Source: Triatoma infestans
Taxonomy: Eukaryota; Arthropoda; Insecta; Hemiptera; Reduviidae
Direction of reading: 5' to 3'
Assembly: GCA_011037195.1 (NCBI GenBank)
Contig: JAAEAF010014549.1
Location: forward strand, 62,001 to 126,000
DNA length: 64,000 nt
Shown: in pieces, positions 22,801-33,575 of the stretch
Position numbering within the stretch: the stretch's first letter is position 1
Layout: each line of letters begins with the position of its first letter
Program-made: the position numbers and the translations under genes
Notes under the pieces: model-generated
Seen by the model: the letters and a program-made list of their open reading frames with translations, nothing else
What the model was told of the DNA's origin: nothing
The model's database searches: none

Positions 22801-23124
22801 AGAATGTTAATGTTTTGAGGTTATAAATATATATCTGAATAGACATTGAAGGCCGCCTTTGCCTCAACCAGCAAAGCTTGCTTTTTTGGGGGAAAAATAT
22901 TAGATATAAAAGTGATATGTTTAATCTGTGCAGTTAACACAAACAAAAGATAATCATTATAGCCGTTTACGAAAACAGTTCCAAAAAACACAAAGACAAG
23001 TACTGCAAAGTTCACCACTTCCGGTTAATCAATTTTCTTCAAATTTGGAATCCCACCACCACATCTGCTAATAAGGTTTTGGTTTCAAAATGCATCAACC
23101 GGAAGTGTGACTATATATAAATAA
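22801..23124. other. Unassigned, H scrap
   Basis: Two CCGGAAGT-type pieces at 23022-23030 and 23098-23108 with H-like spacing text; otherwise nothing. Confidence 0.45.
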
Positions 23125-24420
23125 TAATTCGGGTGCCTAATGGCGCGGGACCTAAGCCTATGTGGCCTTTATCCCCCCGAGACCCCCCTATCCCCTTAAT
23201 GAATCTCCCCCGGTAGCTTACCGGTTAGTCTACAGTATCCCAAGATATCCCGAAACTCCAGCTCGCGCAGACAATCATGCGAGAGTGATGCCCTCCCAAA
23301 AACACGAAACCTAGTTCCAGCGAAACGAGGACACTGACAAAGGTAGTGGTACACCGTTTCCCTGACTCTGTCGTCACAGTTCTGACAAATGGGACTAGAC
23401 GTCCACCCTATATTAAACAAGTGGTTGGACACCCAAGTGTGTCCAGTCACTATCCCTATCAGGGTCCTCAAACCCGTCCAACTAAGGGACAGAAGATACT
23501 CCGAAGTTCCCTGCCTACTTGTCTTTATAAATCTTTTGGCTTGGAGGCACCTCTGCGTGTCCCCCCAGCGTTTCTCCAAAACTTTCGTCTCCCAAAGTCC
23601 TAACCTGTTTGTCACGAAACGTCTTTGTGACAGCCAGGGCTGGTTCAGGACCGCAAAATGGTTGAGATGATCCCTCCCTAGCCAACTGGTCTGCCCTCTC
23701 AATTCCCCTCTATTCCCGCGTGTCCGGGTATCCAATAGAGGCGCACCGTACCCCTCCGAGCTAAAGCATTGAGCTTCCTCCGACATTCTCCCACTAATTT
23801 CGAACTCCACCAAGGCTTACTCAAAGCCCTTAGTGCGGCCTGGCTATCCGAGAAAATCCGCACTTCCTTGAACTCTCCCTGCCACTCCCCCACCAGGTGG
23901 CAGCATTCAATAATGCCCACCACCTCTGCCTGAAAGACCGTGGCCAACCCACCCAAGGCCACCGAACTCCCTCTATCCAACTCCTGAAACCATGCTCCCG
24001 CCCCCGACAGGCCAGTGCCCTCCTGCCTAGAGCCATCTGAAAAGCAGCGAATAATACCGCTGCCCGACTCCGTTGGCCTCGTGAGGTTACCATCCCCTAT
24101 ACTACTAATGGTAATCTCATAATCTCTCTCAAATCCCCATTTCTTGCTCGTCTCATCAAGCTTGGATAGCAGAAATCGGTTCACACGCCAAATTTCGTCC
24201 TCGATCCTAGTGTGTTCCCCCCGAAAGGTTCTCACCCATTCTCCCTTGCACCTCATTCTGAGGTACCTTTCATTGCCTCCCCCGTTACCGCGTACTGAAC
24301 AGGGGTTAGCCCCAACAGCATCTCTAATGCCACCGTCGGTGTCGTTCTCATCGCGCCAGTAATAGCCAAACAGGCCATGCGCTGTACTATTAGTGTGACT
24401 ATTATTGAATCGTGTTTTTT
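23125..24420 (-). pseudogene. RNase H-bearing LINE (family i), ORF2 3' portion
   Basis: Minus strand. The 5'-most part reads 'VQRMACLAITGAMRTTPTVA', the conserved linker after RT. The open frame 24256-23699 (185 codons) is an RNase H domain with CFSDGS (D74), FQAEV (E111), FSDSQAAL (D137) and WIPGHAGIEGN. A one-base insertion at ~23700 puts the expected ERADQLAREGSS in another frame. A second shift near 23610 leads to the C-terminal frame with ICQNCDD...HYLCQCPRF, a CCHC finger, and 'FRVFGR'. The tail is TAA/TTA-rich. RNase H plus C-terminal finger fits the I/LOA-like part of the Jockey superfamily. Inactive: 5'-truncated and twice frameshifted. Confidence 0.85.
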
Positions 24421-24853
24421 TTTTTCTACTTATTTATGAATTTCTCGGAGAAGGCTTCAACGCCTTCTCGATTCCACGCCAAACTGATTCAGTTTTTTTT
24501 TCTTTCAGAATGTCCATGGAATTTAAAAGAAAAAAAAAAAAATTCTAACTCCAGTTTTCAAAAATAAATTTAGCCGTGGAATTTATAAATTGTAAGCTAT
24601 TCAAACAAAAACATAATTTTTTTTTCCTTAAAAATCGGTATGATACATCACACATTTTCTCTGACGCAATTATTGTTGAAAATACATACATACGTAAGGG
24701 GAATGAAATGATAACAGTGGAAATGAAAATGTTGTATAATTCAACTTTTCGAAGCAATTATCTACATTAACAAACGTAAAACATCAAAATCCATTTTCCA
24801 AGTATTTACACACATGAACTAAAAGCAAATATTTATTTATATATATGTATATA
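24421..24853. other. Unassigned AT-rich DNA
   Basis: A short inverted repeat 'gagaaggc...gccttctc' sits at 24454-24476. No gene. Confidence 0.45.
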
Positions 24854-24864
24854 TATAAAACCTT

Positions 24865-25069
24865 TTATTTAATTTATTTATTTATTTAAGGCGTCTCAAC
24901 ATCTGTGGTCATTTGCGCCCGGAGCTTTCAGTGCACTGCCGGCCTCCGGACAGTGTTCTCCCGTTACAGACAACACTGTCCATCACCGGACAGTGAGCTG
25001 TAGGGGCTCCTAGGAAGAGAAAATCTAAGGGTAGCACAGCTGGATTCGAACCCGTGATCTCCGCGTTAC
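24865..25069 (-). mobile_element. tRNA-derived SINE (family 1), 5'-truncated
   Basis: Minus-strand copy with the A/T-rich tail at left and 'gcgtctcaacatctgtggtc' (24891-24910), then 'cagtgcactgccggcctcc', 'ctcctaggaagagaaaatct' and the B-box complement 'ggattcgaacc' (25042-25052). It stops inside the anticodon arm. Flanked by an 11-bp direct repeat tataaaacctt (24854-24864 and 25070-25080), a typical LINE-mobilised duplication. Confidence 0.85.
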
Positions 25070-25240
25070 TATAAAACCTTTAATCTCCTGTCTAAATAGT
25101 ACAGTGTATGCATGTATGTATGTAACTGAGTATTAGCGTATAATACCAAATTATAGTGGATTGTTGAGATTTTATACTAATTGGTTAAATCAGCTGATTT
25201 ATTTTTACTAATGAAAAAATATTTATTTACTAATATGTAC

Positions 25241-25873
25241 TATAACACACTCCCAGAATAAATATCCCGGGGGGGTGTGGGGAACTAGGATTCGTGATTC
25301 TGCAAATAAAATACACCCAGTAAATGTCAAAGCACCTTAGTAAAATGTTACATATATTCTGAAAAGCATATACAGTAAATGGTTGCTATGACCAATCTGT
25401 TCGCTCAGGGAGTGACACAGATTGTCAATCGTCGCTCGTCGAGTAGAGTGGCCTGGCCCTCTTGCCTAGCGCACACTACTTATCGGTGATCGTTGTACGA
25501 ACAAACGGCCTGGCTCTCCTCCCTAGCGCAGATGTCTTGAAACGGTGATCGCTGGATGAGTAAACGGCCTGGCTCTCTTGCCTAGCGCAGATGCTCTGAG
25601 AAGTTAGTTAAGGGCCTGTCTAGCTAGCGCCAAAACTATTAGAAGAGTTTCTAATCGCTGAGTACTTCTCTCTCTCTGATTATTCTGGTCGTGGATGGCC
25701 CCTTATATACGATTCTGAGGTGGTAGGGATGGTGTCCAGTAGGCGGGTCTAGCCGGTGAAAGTTCTCCCTTCTGTAGTGGAGTAGGAGAGTCCTAGTGTA
25801 GTGGGGGTGTGCCTCCCTAGTGAAAGGTTCACTTGGTGCAAACCTGGTGGCCGGGCGGAGAACTGTTGTTACA
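25241..25873 (-). repeat. 3' LTR of the Gypsy element
   Basis: ~633 bp; on the minus strand it begins TGTAACAAC and ends GTGTTATA. TATA-like complement 'ccttatatacg' at 25701-25711. Direct partner of 30647-31275. Confidence 0.95.
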
Positions 25874-25884
25874 TCCTCCCCCTT
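25874..25884 (-). promoter_or_regulatory. Polypurine tract
   Basis: Minus strand reads AAGGGGGAGGA immediately before the 3' LTR start TGTAACA. In LTR elements this is the RNase H-resistant primer for plus-strand DNA synthesis. Confidence 0.9.
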
Positions 25885-26043
25885 AGCTCAGGTGTTGCTT
25901 GCAATGGCTGAGCTCACATCAATGGCGTGGTCGGCCTCTCTTCCTTAACCTTCGGATTGGCTTCTCCTGGGCGTCTGCGGTGCAGGGCGTCAGGCTTGAC
26001 ACGTGGTATTTGCCCAGTGGTATCGTCGGGTTGTCTTCGGCTG

Positions 26044-27890
26044 CTACTTCATAGCGACGGGTCCCTGTGCGTGTAGAATGACGTAGGGTCCGTCCCTTCG
26101 TGGAGCGAACTTGGCTGTTCGTCCTTTCGTCTTACTGCTCTGTGTGTGGGTAGTGATCCACACGCGGTCTCCGGGCGCGTACTGGGGTCCGGGACGTGCT
26201 CGTTGGTCTGCGTATTTCTTCTGCCGGTCCTGCGCCGTTTCATGGTTGTCTCGGGCTCTATAGTAGGTGTCTGCCATGCGCGAGAGGGCTGGCGTGATTT
26301 CGGCGATGAAATTCTCTGAAGAGATGACTTCTCTTAAGTCATGTTGGATCTCTGCGGGGGTCCGTAATTCTCTTCCAAACGTTAAGTATGCAGGCGTCAT
26401 CTTGGTAGCCTGGCATTCAGCGGTGTTGAGAGCGAATCTGATAGCGGGCGGTCTCCTTGGCCAATCGCTGTGGTCTTCTCCTACGAGGATAGCTAACTGC
26501 GTCTTCAGTTCTCGGTTTCGTCTCTCCACGGGGTTCGCTGCCGGGTGGTAGACTGGTGTAAAGGCTTGTGTAATGCCTAAACAGATGGTGATGTACTGCA
26601 TCACGTGACTGATGAACTGCGTTCCATTGTCGCTGATCATCTTCCTTGGTATTCCGTATCGTAAGAAGAACTCGTTCAGTAGTAGTTCTTCGCAGCGCTG
26701 TGCCGTAGCTTCTTGTAAGGGAAAAAGCTCTATCCATCGGGATGCTGTGTCCTCGATGACTAATATCCACTTGTACCTTCCGACTGATTCGGGTAAGGGA
26801 CCGAATAAGTCTACGGCGATGACTTCGAATCGCTGGTTCATTGGTGGGGTCCTGAGTAGTCCTGCGGGCTTCAAGTTGGATGCCTTGTACCTCTGGCATG
26901 TCGTGCAAGCTCGTATATACTCTTCAATGCTGTGTCGCATTCCTGGCCAGTAATAATGCTGAATTATCCTCTGGTAGGTCTTGTGAATACCGTTATGTCC
27001 TGCTGTGGGCGCATCGTGGTACTCCTTTAGTATAGTTACTCGTTCGTGTACTGGAACAGCTAGCTGTGCGTTGTCCACCTCCTCGTCGGTGGCGTATCTG
27101 TAAAGGCAACTATTCGATATTAGATAACCTCTGGCGGACCATCTAGCTGCTTCACCATCTTGCTCTGGATCGGTGAAGGCGTCTAGTATTTTCTTCAGCT
27201 CGGGATCCTTGGACTGTTCTTCCTGGATCTCCGTAGCGCTTCTCCTCGGCATGTCTATAGTGAGGGTACAGACTGCGTAATTCTCTTCTTCAGGGGGCCT
27301 TGATAACTTGTCGGCCACTGCGTTGCTCCTTCCGGGTGTGTATTTGATCTGAAATACGTAGGGTTGTAATTGCAGGGCCCAACGGGCGAGTCGGCCTGTA
27401 GGTGATTTCAGGGTCATCAGCCACTGTAGTGGTTGGTGGTCTGTGACTATCAACGTGGGGCTGGCCTCGATATATCCTCTGAACTTGAAGACTGCCCATA
27501 CTAAGGCGAGTGCTTCTCGTTCGGTCGTCGTGTAGTTTCTTTCAGGCGCTGTAAGCAGGCGGCTGGCGTACTCCACGGGATGTTCTTCTTCTTTCTCCCC
27601 CTGGACTAAGACTGCTCCAATAGCATAAGCACTAGCGTCGGTTTTGATAGTGAAGGGGCGAGTCTCATCGGCAGGCTGGAGGATGGGTGCTGACGTCAGT
27701 AGTTTCTTTAGCTGGTCAAATCCATCTGCTTGGTCGGTGGTCCATGTCCATGTGGCGGCTTTCCTGGTGAGCAAGGTCATCGGTCGAGCGATCTTGGCAA
27801 AGTCTGGGATGAATCGTCGGTACCACGAGCAGGTCTGAAGGAAACTCTTAAGTTCCTTTACGTTCCTCGGTGCGGGTCTCTTGAGTATAG
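26044..27890 (-). CDS. pol: Gypsy pol, second half: RT end, RNase H, integrase
   Basis: The frame with a Met at 27780 runs 578 codons, but it opens upstream to ~27890, where it carries the RT C-terminus ('ELKSFLQTCSWYRRFIPDF'), so the Met is not a real start. RNase H: KTDASAYAIGAVL (D48), E88 in TTEREALALVWA, TDHQPL (D114), VADKLSR (D157). Integrase: an HHCC finger (H255, H262, C292, C295), then D324 (AVDLFGP), D384 (ISDNGTQF) and E419 (NPVERRNRE), giving the D,D(35)E triad intact. A C-terminal KFAPRRDGPYVI block resembles the GPY/F module. It joins the upstream pol frame by a +1 shift. Confidence 0.93.
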
Positions 27891-30010
27891 ATAGCTTCGA
27901 TCTTCTCTGGATCGGGGGTGAATCCTCTAGGCGTAATCACGTGGCCTAGGTACTTGATTCGTTCGCAGCAGAAGTGGCATTTGGGCCGGTTGGCCTTCAG
28001 CTTGTACTTCTCTAGATGCTGAAATACCTCTTGTAGGTCTGATAGATGCTCCTCGTAGCCTGGTGAGAGCACTATTAGGTCGTCTAGGTAGACTAGCAGT
28101 GTGATGTGGCTGAGTCCAGTTCGAAACTTGTCCATAAGTCTCTGAAAGGGGGCTGGTGCGTTGCGTAAGCCGAATGGCATTCTGTTAAACCGGTAGGTTC
28201 CAAAAGGTGTGATGAAACAGGTTTTATCTCGATCCTCTAGTTTCACCTTGATCTGCCAGTACCCTGCTCTGAGGTCTAGCGTGCTCATATACTGCGTCCC
28301 TTTAGCAGTGTGCAAGATGTCATCTATCCGTGGGAGTGGATAATGATCTGCTTTAGTGACTGCATTCAACTTCCTGTAGTCAATGCATAGCCTGTACGTG
28401 TTGTCCTTCTTGGGCACCATGACGACAGGTGAGGTCCATTCACTGTCGCAGGGCTCGATGATCCGTCCGTCCAGCATCTGGGAAATCTCCTGTTCCAAGA
28501 TGGGACGTCTGCTAGGTGATAGCCGGTATGGCGGTGCTGCTATAGGTGATGCCTCTCCGGTGTCTATCCTGTGTTCTGCGTGTGGCGTAGGCTCTGTAGG
28601 AATTCCAAACACGTCCTCGTGAGCAGCAAGTATCTCATTAGCCTGCTCCTGTTGTGCTCGGGTGAGTCGGGTGCCTTCGTCTTTTCTAAGCTCCACGTCT
28701 ATGGTGAAAAGCTGTAGTTGCTCCTCCGATGGCCATAGGGTTTCATCCGCCCATACCCTATGGAAGTCTAGATGGCTATGCCTGGTGGGCGTGTGGTGAG
28801 TCCTTTCGGTGGGCTCGCAACGGTGTATTATCCACCTACCCCTGGTGGTGTCCTGTTGTACCGGTGGTGAGGGTCCATAGCCTCCGAGTATGGCCTCTTC
28901 GGTAGCTTCCATCTCTACTAGCGTTCTTGTTGGTGTGGGTGGTAGCGGGCTGACCATGGTTGTCCCGAATTGTGGCGTCTGCACAATCGCTTCCTGAGTT
29001 GTTCCATAAACTCGTGTGTCTTCTGCTCCTGGAGTCAGCGGCGGTGGGCTGATCCTTTCTGATGTGGGTTGTGGTACCTTCACAACCGTGTTCTGAGTTT
29101 CTCTATAAACTCGTGTGTCTCCTTTCACTGGAGTCAGCGGCAGTGGGCTGAGTAGTGCTGGCTGCGGTTTCATAGTCACAGTGTCCATCTGTATTCTTCC
29201 TGATGTGGGTTGTGGTACCTTCACAACCGTGTTCTGGGTTTCCCTAGGAACTTGTGTGTCTCCTTTTACTGGAGTCAGCGGCAGTGGGCTGAGTAGTGCT
29301 GGCTGCGGTGTCATAGTCACAGTGTCCATCTGTAACGGTGGTGGTGCTGGCTTGTCCTTTCTGGTGAATGGGTAGAGTGTGGGGTTGTCATGAACCCTCC
29401 ACCTGTGTTCTCCAAAATCCAATATAAGTCCAGCGTCCTCAATGAAGTCTATTCCGAGCAACGTCTGGGTGTTCCGGGCTCCCGGGAAGAATGTGAAACT
29501 GGTCGGGATTGTACTTCCCTTCAGTTTGACTGGCAGTTGCGTCTGTGCAACCTGCTGCGTTGTTTCTTCTCCGTCTGCTAGCGTCACTGTAGCAGTTGTT
29601 AGGGTGAGGGGATGTCCTCGTTCTTCTAGCAGGGTCTGCAGCTGGTGGCTGCCTATACTGGTCTTGGCTCCTGTGTCTACAAAGCCAGTGCCCTCTAGGT
29701 TCCACACGGCAAAGGTGAGTGCTGGCCTCTGCCGGGTGCGGATCTGTATGTGGGCAGCACAGAAAGAGCCTGTTCTTTCTTGCTGCGTCTTCGTTTGGTT
29801 GCAGTCCGGGCAGTTCCTCCTGTATACTTCCGGTCTGTTGCAACCAAAACAACTGTAGGCCGCCTGTGCTGTAGGCTGCTGTTTGTGCGGGTGGGCTGCC
29901 TTTGCCTTCCTGCAGTCCTTCTGATAGTGGCCTCTGATGCCACAGTAGTCACACGGTAGTGCCACCTGTCCTCTCGTTTGGCTTCTTTGCTGCTGGTGCT
30001 GGGTCCTCAT
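27848..30010 (-). CDS. pol: Gypsy pol, first half: zinc knuckle, protease, RT
   Basis: Minus-strand frame of 720 codons. Residues 20-33 form a CX2CX4HX4C knuckle (CDYCGIRGHYQKDC); a second, 54-67, has Val for His. The aspartic protease active site is D112 in FVDTGAKTS, with 'LLGIDF' near 184. A ~280-residue Pro-rich linker contains a 47-residue duplication. RT: 'YRLCIDYRKLNAV', LDLRAGYWQI (D579), MPFGLRNAPAPFQ, and YLDD (641-644). It ends in a frame change at ~27885-27893: the last ~13 residues are out-of-frame, and the expected continuation is found one base on. The knuckle normally ends Gag, so the gag frame also needs a +1 shift near 29960-30010 to reach it. Confidence 0.93.
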   Translation of the reverse strand: MRTQHQQQRSQTRGQVALPCDYCGIRGHYQKDCRKAKAAHPHKQQPTAQAAYSCFGCNRPEVYRRNCPDCNQTKTQQERTGSFCAAHIQIRTRQRPALTFAVWNLEGTGFVDTGAKTSIGSHQLQTLLEERGHPLTLTTATVTLADGEETTQQVAQTQLPVKLKGSTIPTSFTFFPGARNTQTLLGIDFIEDAGLILDFGEHRWRVHDNPTLYPFTRKDKPAPPPLQMDTVTMTPQPALLSPLPLTPVKGDTQVPRETQNTVVKVPQPTSGRIQMDTVTMKPQPALLSPLPLTPVKGDTRVYRETQNTVVKVPQPTSERISPPPLTPGAEDTRVYGTTQEAIVQTPQFGTTMVSPLPPTPTRTLVEMEATEEAILGGYGPSPPVQQDTTRGRWIIHRCEPTERTHHTPTRHSHLDFHRVWADETLWPSEEQLQLFTIDVELRKDEGTRLTRAQQEQANEILAAHEDVFGIPTEPTPHAEHRIDTGEASPIAAPPYRLSPSRRPILEQEISQMLDGRIIEPCDSEWTSPVVMVPKKDNTYRLCIDYRKLNAVTKADHYPLPRIDDILHTAKGTQYMSTLDLRAGYWQIKVKLEDRDKTCFITPFGTYRFNRMPFGLRNAPAPFQRLMDKFRTGLSHITLLVYLDDLIVLSPGYEEHLSDLQEVFQHLEKYKLKANRPKCHFCCERIKYLGHVITPRGFTPDPEKIEAIYTQETRTEERKGT
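29046..29330. repeat. 141-bp tandem repeat in the protease-RT linker
   Basis: Two copies with 141-bp period (47 codons, frame-preserving), e.g. 'catagtcacagtgtccatct' at 29171 and 29312. The peptide unit includes MDTVTM.PQPALLSPLPLTP and 'TQNTVVKVPQPTS'. A decayed third unit follows toward 28950. It lies outside the enzyme domains. Confidence 0.9.
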
Positions 30011-30656
30011 ACTGCTCGATACGTCTGGCCTCTTGCACGGGTGCCCAGAAGGTATCGACAGTTTCCCTCCTGATGCGGGTCCTTAACCTGGGATGGAGTA
30101 CCGCATAGGTCATGTCCAGCTGAACATGGATGTCCAGAGCCGGGGTGATTTGAGCAAGTATTGCTCGCTTGCTGCAGACAAACTGGTCCGTGCTGATCTT
30201 GTTGTCCTGCGGCGTGTTGAAAAACTCTCGGTACAGCTGATCGTTGGACTTCCTAGGTCCAAAAGTTCGCCTCAGCTGCTGTATGGCGTCAGGCCATGTT
30301 GTGGTGGTTTCCTTCTCTCCGAGCCACAAAGTTCCTGCAACGTCTGTGAGTAGCATGGGCAGTGCGGCTAATGCGTGGTTGTCACTCACTCGGGCTGCTT
30401 CCTTGTACGTCTCTGCTGCGGAGATGAAGACATCCAGGTCCTCTCCTGGTTTTCCTCCGTAGCGTGCGGTACACCCAACCATTAGGCCAGACTGCTGGGT
30501 CTGCCTGTCTTGATTGATGCCTCGTATCAGCTGCTGCAACATCTCTGGGGTGAGCTGCATGCTTATGTCTCCTAATTCGGGGCTGGGCTGTCGCTCCGTC
30601 GATGGTCGTTCTAGAGCTCGTGCCCCACGTTGGGCGCCATTTCTTTTATAACACAC
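29949..30656 (-). CDS. gag: Gypsy gag (capsid)
   Basis: The open frame begins inside the 5' LTR and runs through the PBS, so the first plausible start is the Met at 30560 (MQLTPEMLQQL), giving ~203 residues. The region 'CTARYGGKPGEDLDVFISAA' followed by 'LLTDVAGTLWLGE' and 'WPDAIQQLRRTFGP' is the Ty3-type capsid pattern. The frame stops at 29949 just as the other frame enters the zinc knuckle, so either a programmed +1 shift or a one-base mutation separates capsid from nucleocapsid. Confidence 0.85.
   Translation of the reverse strand: MCYKRNGAQRGARALERPSTERQPSPELGDISMQLTPEMLQQLIRGINQDRQTQQSGLMVGCTARYGGKPGEDLDVFISAAETYKEAARVSDNHALAALPMLLTDVAGTLWLGEKETTTTWPDAIQQLRRTFGPRKSNDQLYREFFNTPQDNKISTDQFVCSKRAILAQITPALDIHVQLDMTYAVLHPRLRTRIRRETVDTFWAPVQEARRIEQYEDPAPAAKKPNERTGGTTV
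30622..30639 (-). promoter_or_regulatory. Primer binding site, tRNA-Lys(CTT)
   Basis: On minus, TGGCGCCCAACGTGGGGC begins 7 nt inside the 5' LTR. Its complement equals the 3' end of insect tRNA-Lys(CTT) plus CCA over 18 nt (from memory of the Drosophila tRNA). It primes minus-strand DNA synthesis. Confidence 0.9.
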
Positions 30657-31275
30657 TCCCAGAATAAATATCCCGGGGGGTGTGGGGAACTAGGATTCGT
30701 GATTCTGCAAATAAAATACACCCAGTAAATGTCAAAGCACACTTAGTAAAATGTTACATATATTCTGAAAAGCATATACAGTAAATGGTTGCTATGACCA
30801 ATCTGTTCGCTCAGGGAGTGGCACAGATTGTCAATCGTCGCTCGTCGAGTAGAGTGGCCTGGCCCTCTTGCCTAGCGCACACTACTTAGCGGTGATCGTT
30901 GTACGAACAAACGGCCTGGCTCTCCTGCCTAGCGCAGATGTCTTGAAACGGTGATCGCTGGATGAGTAAACGGCCTGGCTCTCTTGCCTAGCGCAGATGC
31001 TCTGAGAAGTTAGTTAAGGGCCTGCCTAGCTAGCGCCAAAACTATTAGAAGAGTTTCTAATCGCTGAGTACTTCTCTCTGATTATTCTGGTCGTGGATGG
31101 CCCCTTATATACGATTCTGAGGTGGTAGGGATGGTGTCCAGTAGGCGGGTCTAGCCGGTGAAAGTTCTCCCCTCTGTAGTGGAGTTGGAGAGTCCTAGTG
31201 TAGTGGGGGTGTGCCTCCCTAGTGAAAGGTCCACTTGGTGCAAACCTGGTGGCCGGGCGGAGAACTGTTGTTACA
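30647..31275 (-). repeat. 5' LTR of the Gypsy element
   Basis: ~629 bp. TATA-like complement 'ccttatatacg' at 31103-31113 (minus strand CGTATATAAGG) is the likely promoter. It also carries three repeats of 'cggcctggctctcctgcct'-like text. Confidence 0.95.
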
Positions 31276-31435
31276 GTACTAAATTAGTGTTGAAGTGATT
31301 GGGTTGGTTATATTTTTCAACTAATTTTTTTTAAAAATGTTCTTAAGTTGGTAGCATTGCAAGTTTACTATTCACTCAATTTGATGATTAATTGCTGAAG
31401 AGACAATAGAATATTGAATGTCTGCTTACTTTATA

Positions 31436-31645
31436 AGATGTTGTGGTTGGTTCCGCAGAGCTGGAAAGCATCAGAGAGATACTTTCCGTGATAGTGGTCA
31501 TCGACCGGTTTCGGGCACAGAGCAAATCAATGTTATCACACTGTTTGACAAAAGCATCCTAATCATGGGCGAACGACCGAAACCGGTCGATGACCACAGA
31601 AAAAAAGCAGGCTATCACGGAAAATATCTCTGATACTTTATAGAA
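31436..31645. mobile_element. Foldback element with hammerhead-like core, decayed
   Basis: Arms: 'aaagcatcagagagatac...gtggtcatcgaccggtttcggg' on the left; 'ccgaaaccggtcgatgaccac...tatcacgg...atctctgatac' on the right. The core reads CTAATCA instead of CTGAAGA (31558-31564), but GAAACCGGTC and GATG are kept. A 9-bp repeat tactttata flanks it (~31425 and ~31633). Confidence 0.65.
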
Positions 31646-31768
31646 GCTCAAAATAAACAGAACGTCATAATCCATCTTATCGATAATATCGATCTTTTGA
31701 AATTTTAGCTTTCGTTGTTTCGATTGAGCTAGTTTTTATCAAGCTTACACCAAGATATTCTTGAATGT

Positions 31769-32566
31769 TGTGATGTTACCGGAGGTGGTGCGGTTCGGCA
31801 AGGAAGGAAGGGCAGCTAGGGTAGGTGTGACTACTTATTTACCAATACAATTAACAAACAACAGAAAGTGTGTAATTCAACATACAGAATATTAGACAAT
31901 ATATGATAGAAAGTATTTTAAATTTTCCAAATAACTATGGAACTAATTTACATCATTTCAGGGCTTATACTAACTTACCACTACAGAACCAGACACCCAC
32001 ACATTCACACATAGAGTTTACGTAATATAATTATATTATATAATAATACTTATTCATCTAAATAACTGTTGTCAAATTATTACATCAATCGTTAGAACTT
32101 TATGAAAGGTATTAATTCATATCTACAAATAGCGTTAATTACAAGTACAGTCAATTGGTTACACCGGCGTCGTTGAGGAGGATGACGTCGAGGTGGTGTC
32201 GGGAGAGGTCGAACACAGACGGACCAACAGGAAGTCGTGCCTGGTCTCTCGAGGATATGCGGTCATGCGATCAAGCCCAATTCACGATGATTTTTGCATC
32301 GTTGTATTACTTCCAGCATCAGGTAGTAGGTACTTTGTAGTTGCCAGTTACGAACGATTACTTATTAGTTCAGTCACAGGCGCCTCTCATTGCAAAGGCA
32401 AGAATGACCTTCTCTCCAGTCCACCTCTCTTGCTCGGACGCTCTCCCCGCCACTCTAATGCGGTTCCTCGTCATAGATAGCAGCACTTCACTCATTCACT
32501 TACACACTTACTCGTATGTATCGACTTAACATAATATTGACTTACTACTTATGACGTAACGTCACA
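31769..32566. mobile_element. Solo LTR, ~0.8 kb
   Basis: Ends TGTGATGTTACC and (complement of the right end) TGTGACGTTACG, flanked by a 4-bp repeat atgt (31765-31768 and 32567-32570). The interior shows no retroviral gene and has a GC-rich patch at 32155-32290. Orientation is not established. The open frames at 32155-32529 have no recognisable domain. Confidence 0.65.
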
Positions 32567-32570
32567 ATGT

Positions 32571-33540
32571 TATTATTGGTTATTGCATGTTTTCATAAAC
32601 ATCCCATTTTGACGTATCAAAAGTAAAATCACATATACTGTGAGTTAAATTATTTCCTTTAAGATCGTATACTATCCCATAATCAAGCTTTTTTTTTTTC
32701 ACGTAACCAAGTTTTTCAAATGCTATCAGCGGTCATTTGATGATCATTATCATTCAATTATTTTAATTTTTCAACATTAAATTTCGCTTGTACGCGCATC
32801 TTTAATAAATAATTTTGAAAAAACAATTTTTTTTAAATGTAAATAAAAATAGCTATTAATCACAATGCAATATCATTTTTGAATGATACTTCAAGCTAAC
32901 TAAACAAACTCAAAACAATTTTAAGGATTCGAATACGCATACATACATAAGTTTCCAATTTAAAGTTCAAGAGCAAGAAAATTGAAAGAATTATTTAGAA
33001 AGAGGACTGTACCTGATAAAATAGAAATGGATTGACAAGATTATTATCAACTTCACTTAAGACTTTCTACTTGGTTGTAGGCTGTCATAACCCTTGTCAC
33101 AATATATATTGATGTGGGTCTATGCCTATAACATTGATAGTGCTGTATTTTGAAGAATAATACGAGTTATGGTTTTTCTTTTTTGTTAAGATACATTTTT
33201 CGCAAAGATATATAGACAATATAACATAACTAATAAACAATAAAATAAATGCCAAATATTTTTGGAATTCAATATAGGTTTTCCAATTCAAAGTTCTGAA
33301 AATTATGTCTATAATAGTTTGATATTTAGCAATTTCCTCAAGGATGAGGACTACAATAATTAAAACAAAATGGGATTAAAGACACAGAAACTCTACTCAT
33401 TCTTCTTACTTGATTCTTTGCCGATGACATGGATGACTATCACGTGCGATAGAGATGACTCTAAACTTGTGTGCACCATCTACGGTAGGGGCATGAAAAT
33501 GGTGGTTCAACGTTAAGAAGATTTGTAATTGAAGATAAAG
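32571..33540. other. Unassigned AT-rich DNA
   Basis: No gene, RNA or repeat recognised. Confidence 0.5.

Positions 33541-33575
<35 letters not shown>

Larger units (their letters stand above)
25241..31275 (-). mobile_element. Ty3/Gypsy LTR retrotransposon, nearly complete
   Basis: 6.0-kb element on the minus strand. LTRs at 25241-25873 and 30647-31275 differ at about eight substitutions and a few indels by eye (98-99% identity). Flanks carry a 4-bp duplication gtac (25237-25240 and 31276-31279). The PBS is beside the 5' LTR and the polypurine tract beside the 3' LTR. Gene order is gag, zinc knuckle, protease, RT, RNase H, integrase, fixing it as Ty3/Gypsy (integrase last). No env is seen between integrase and the 3' LTR. 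Two +1 frame changes (gag/pol and mid-pol) separate the reading frames, so this copy is probably inactive although young. Confidence 0.97.

Noticed and set aside
26267..26953. Plus-strand frames opposite integrase
   Set aside because: Shadows of the minus-strand pol frame, which carries all the domains.
29115..29375. Plus-strand open frame of 86 codons
   Set aside because: Antisense shadow of the Gypsy pol linker repeat.
32155..32529. Overlapping open frames of 60-95 codons
   Set aside because: Inside a solo LTR with clear ends and a 4-bp TSD; no domain.
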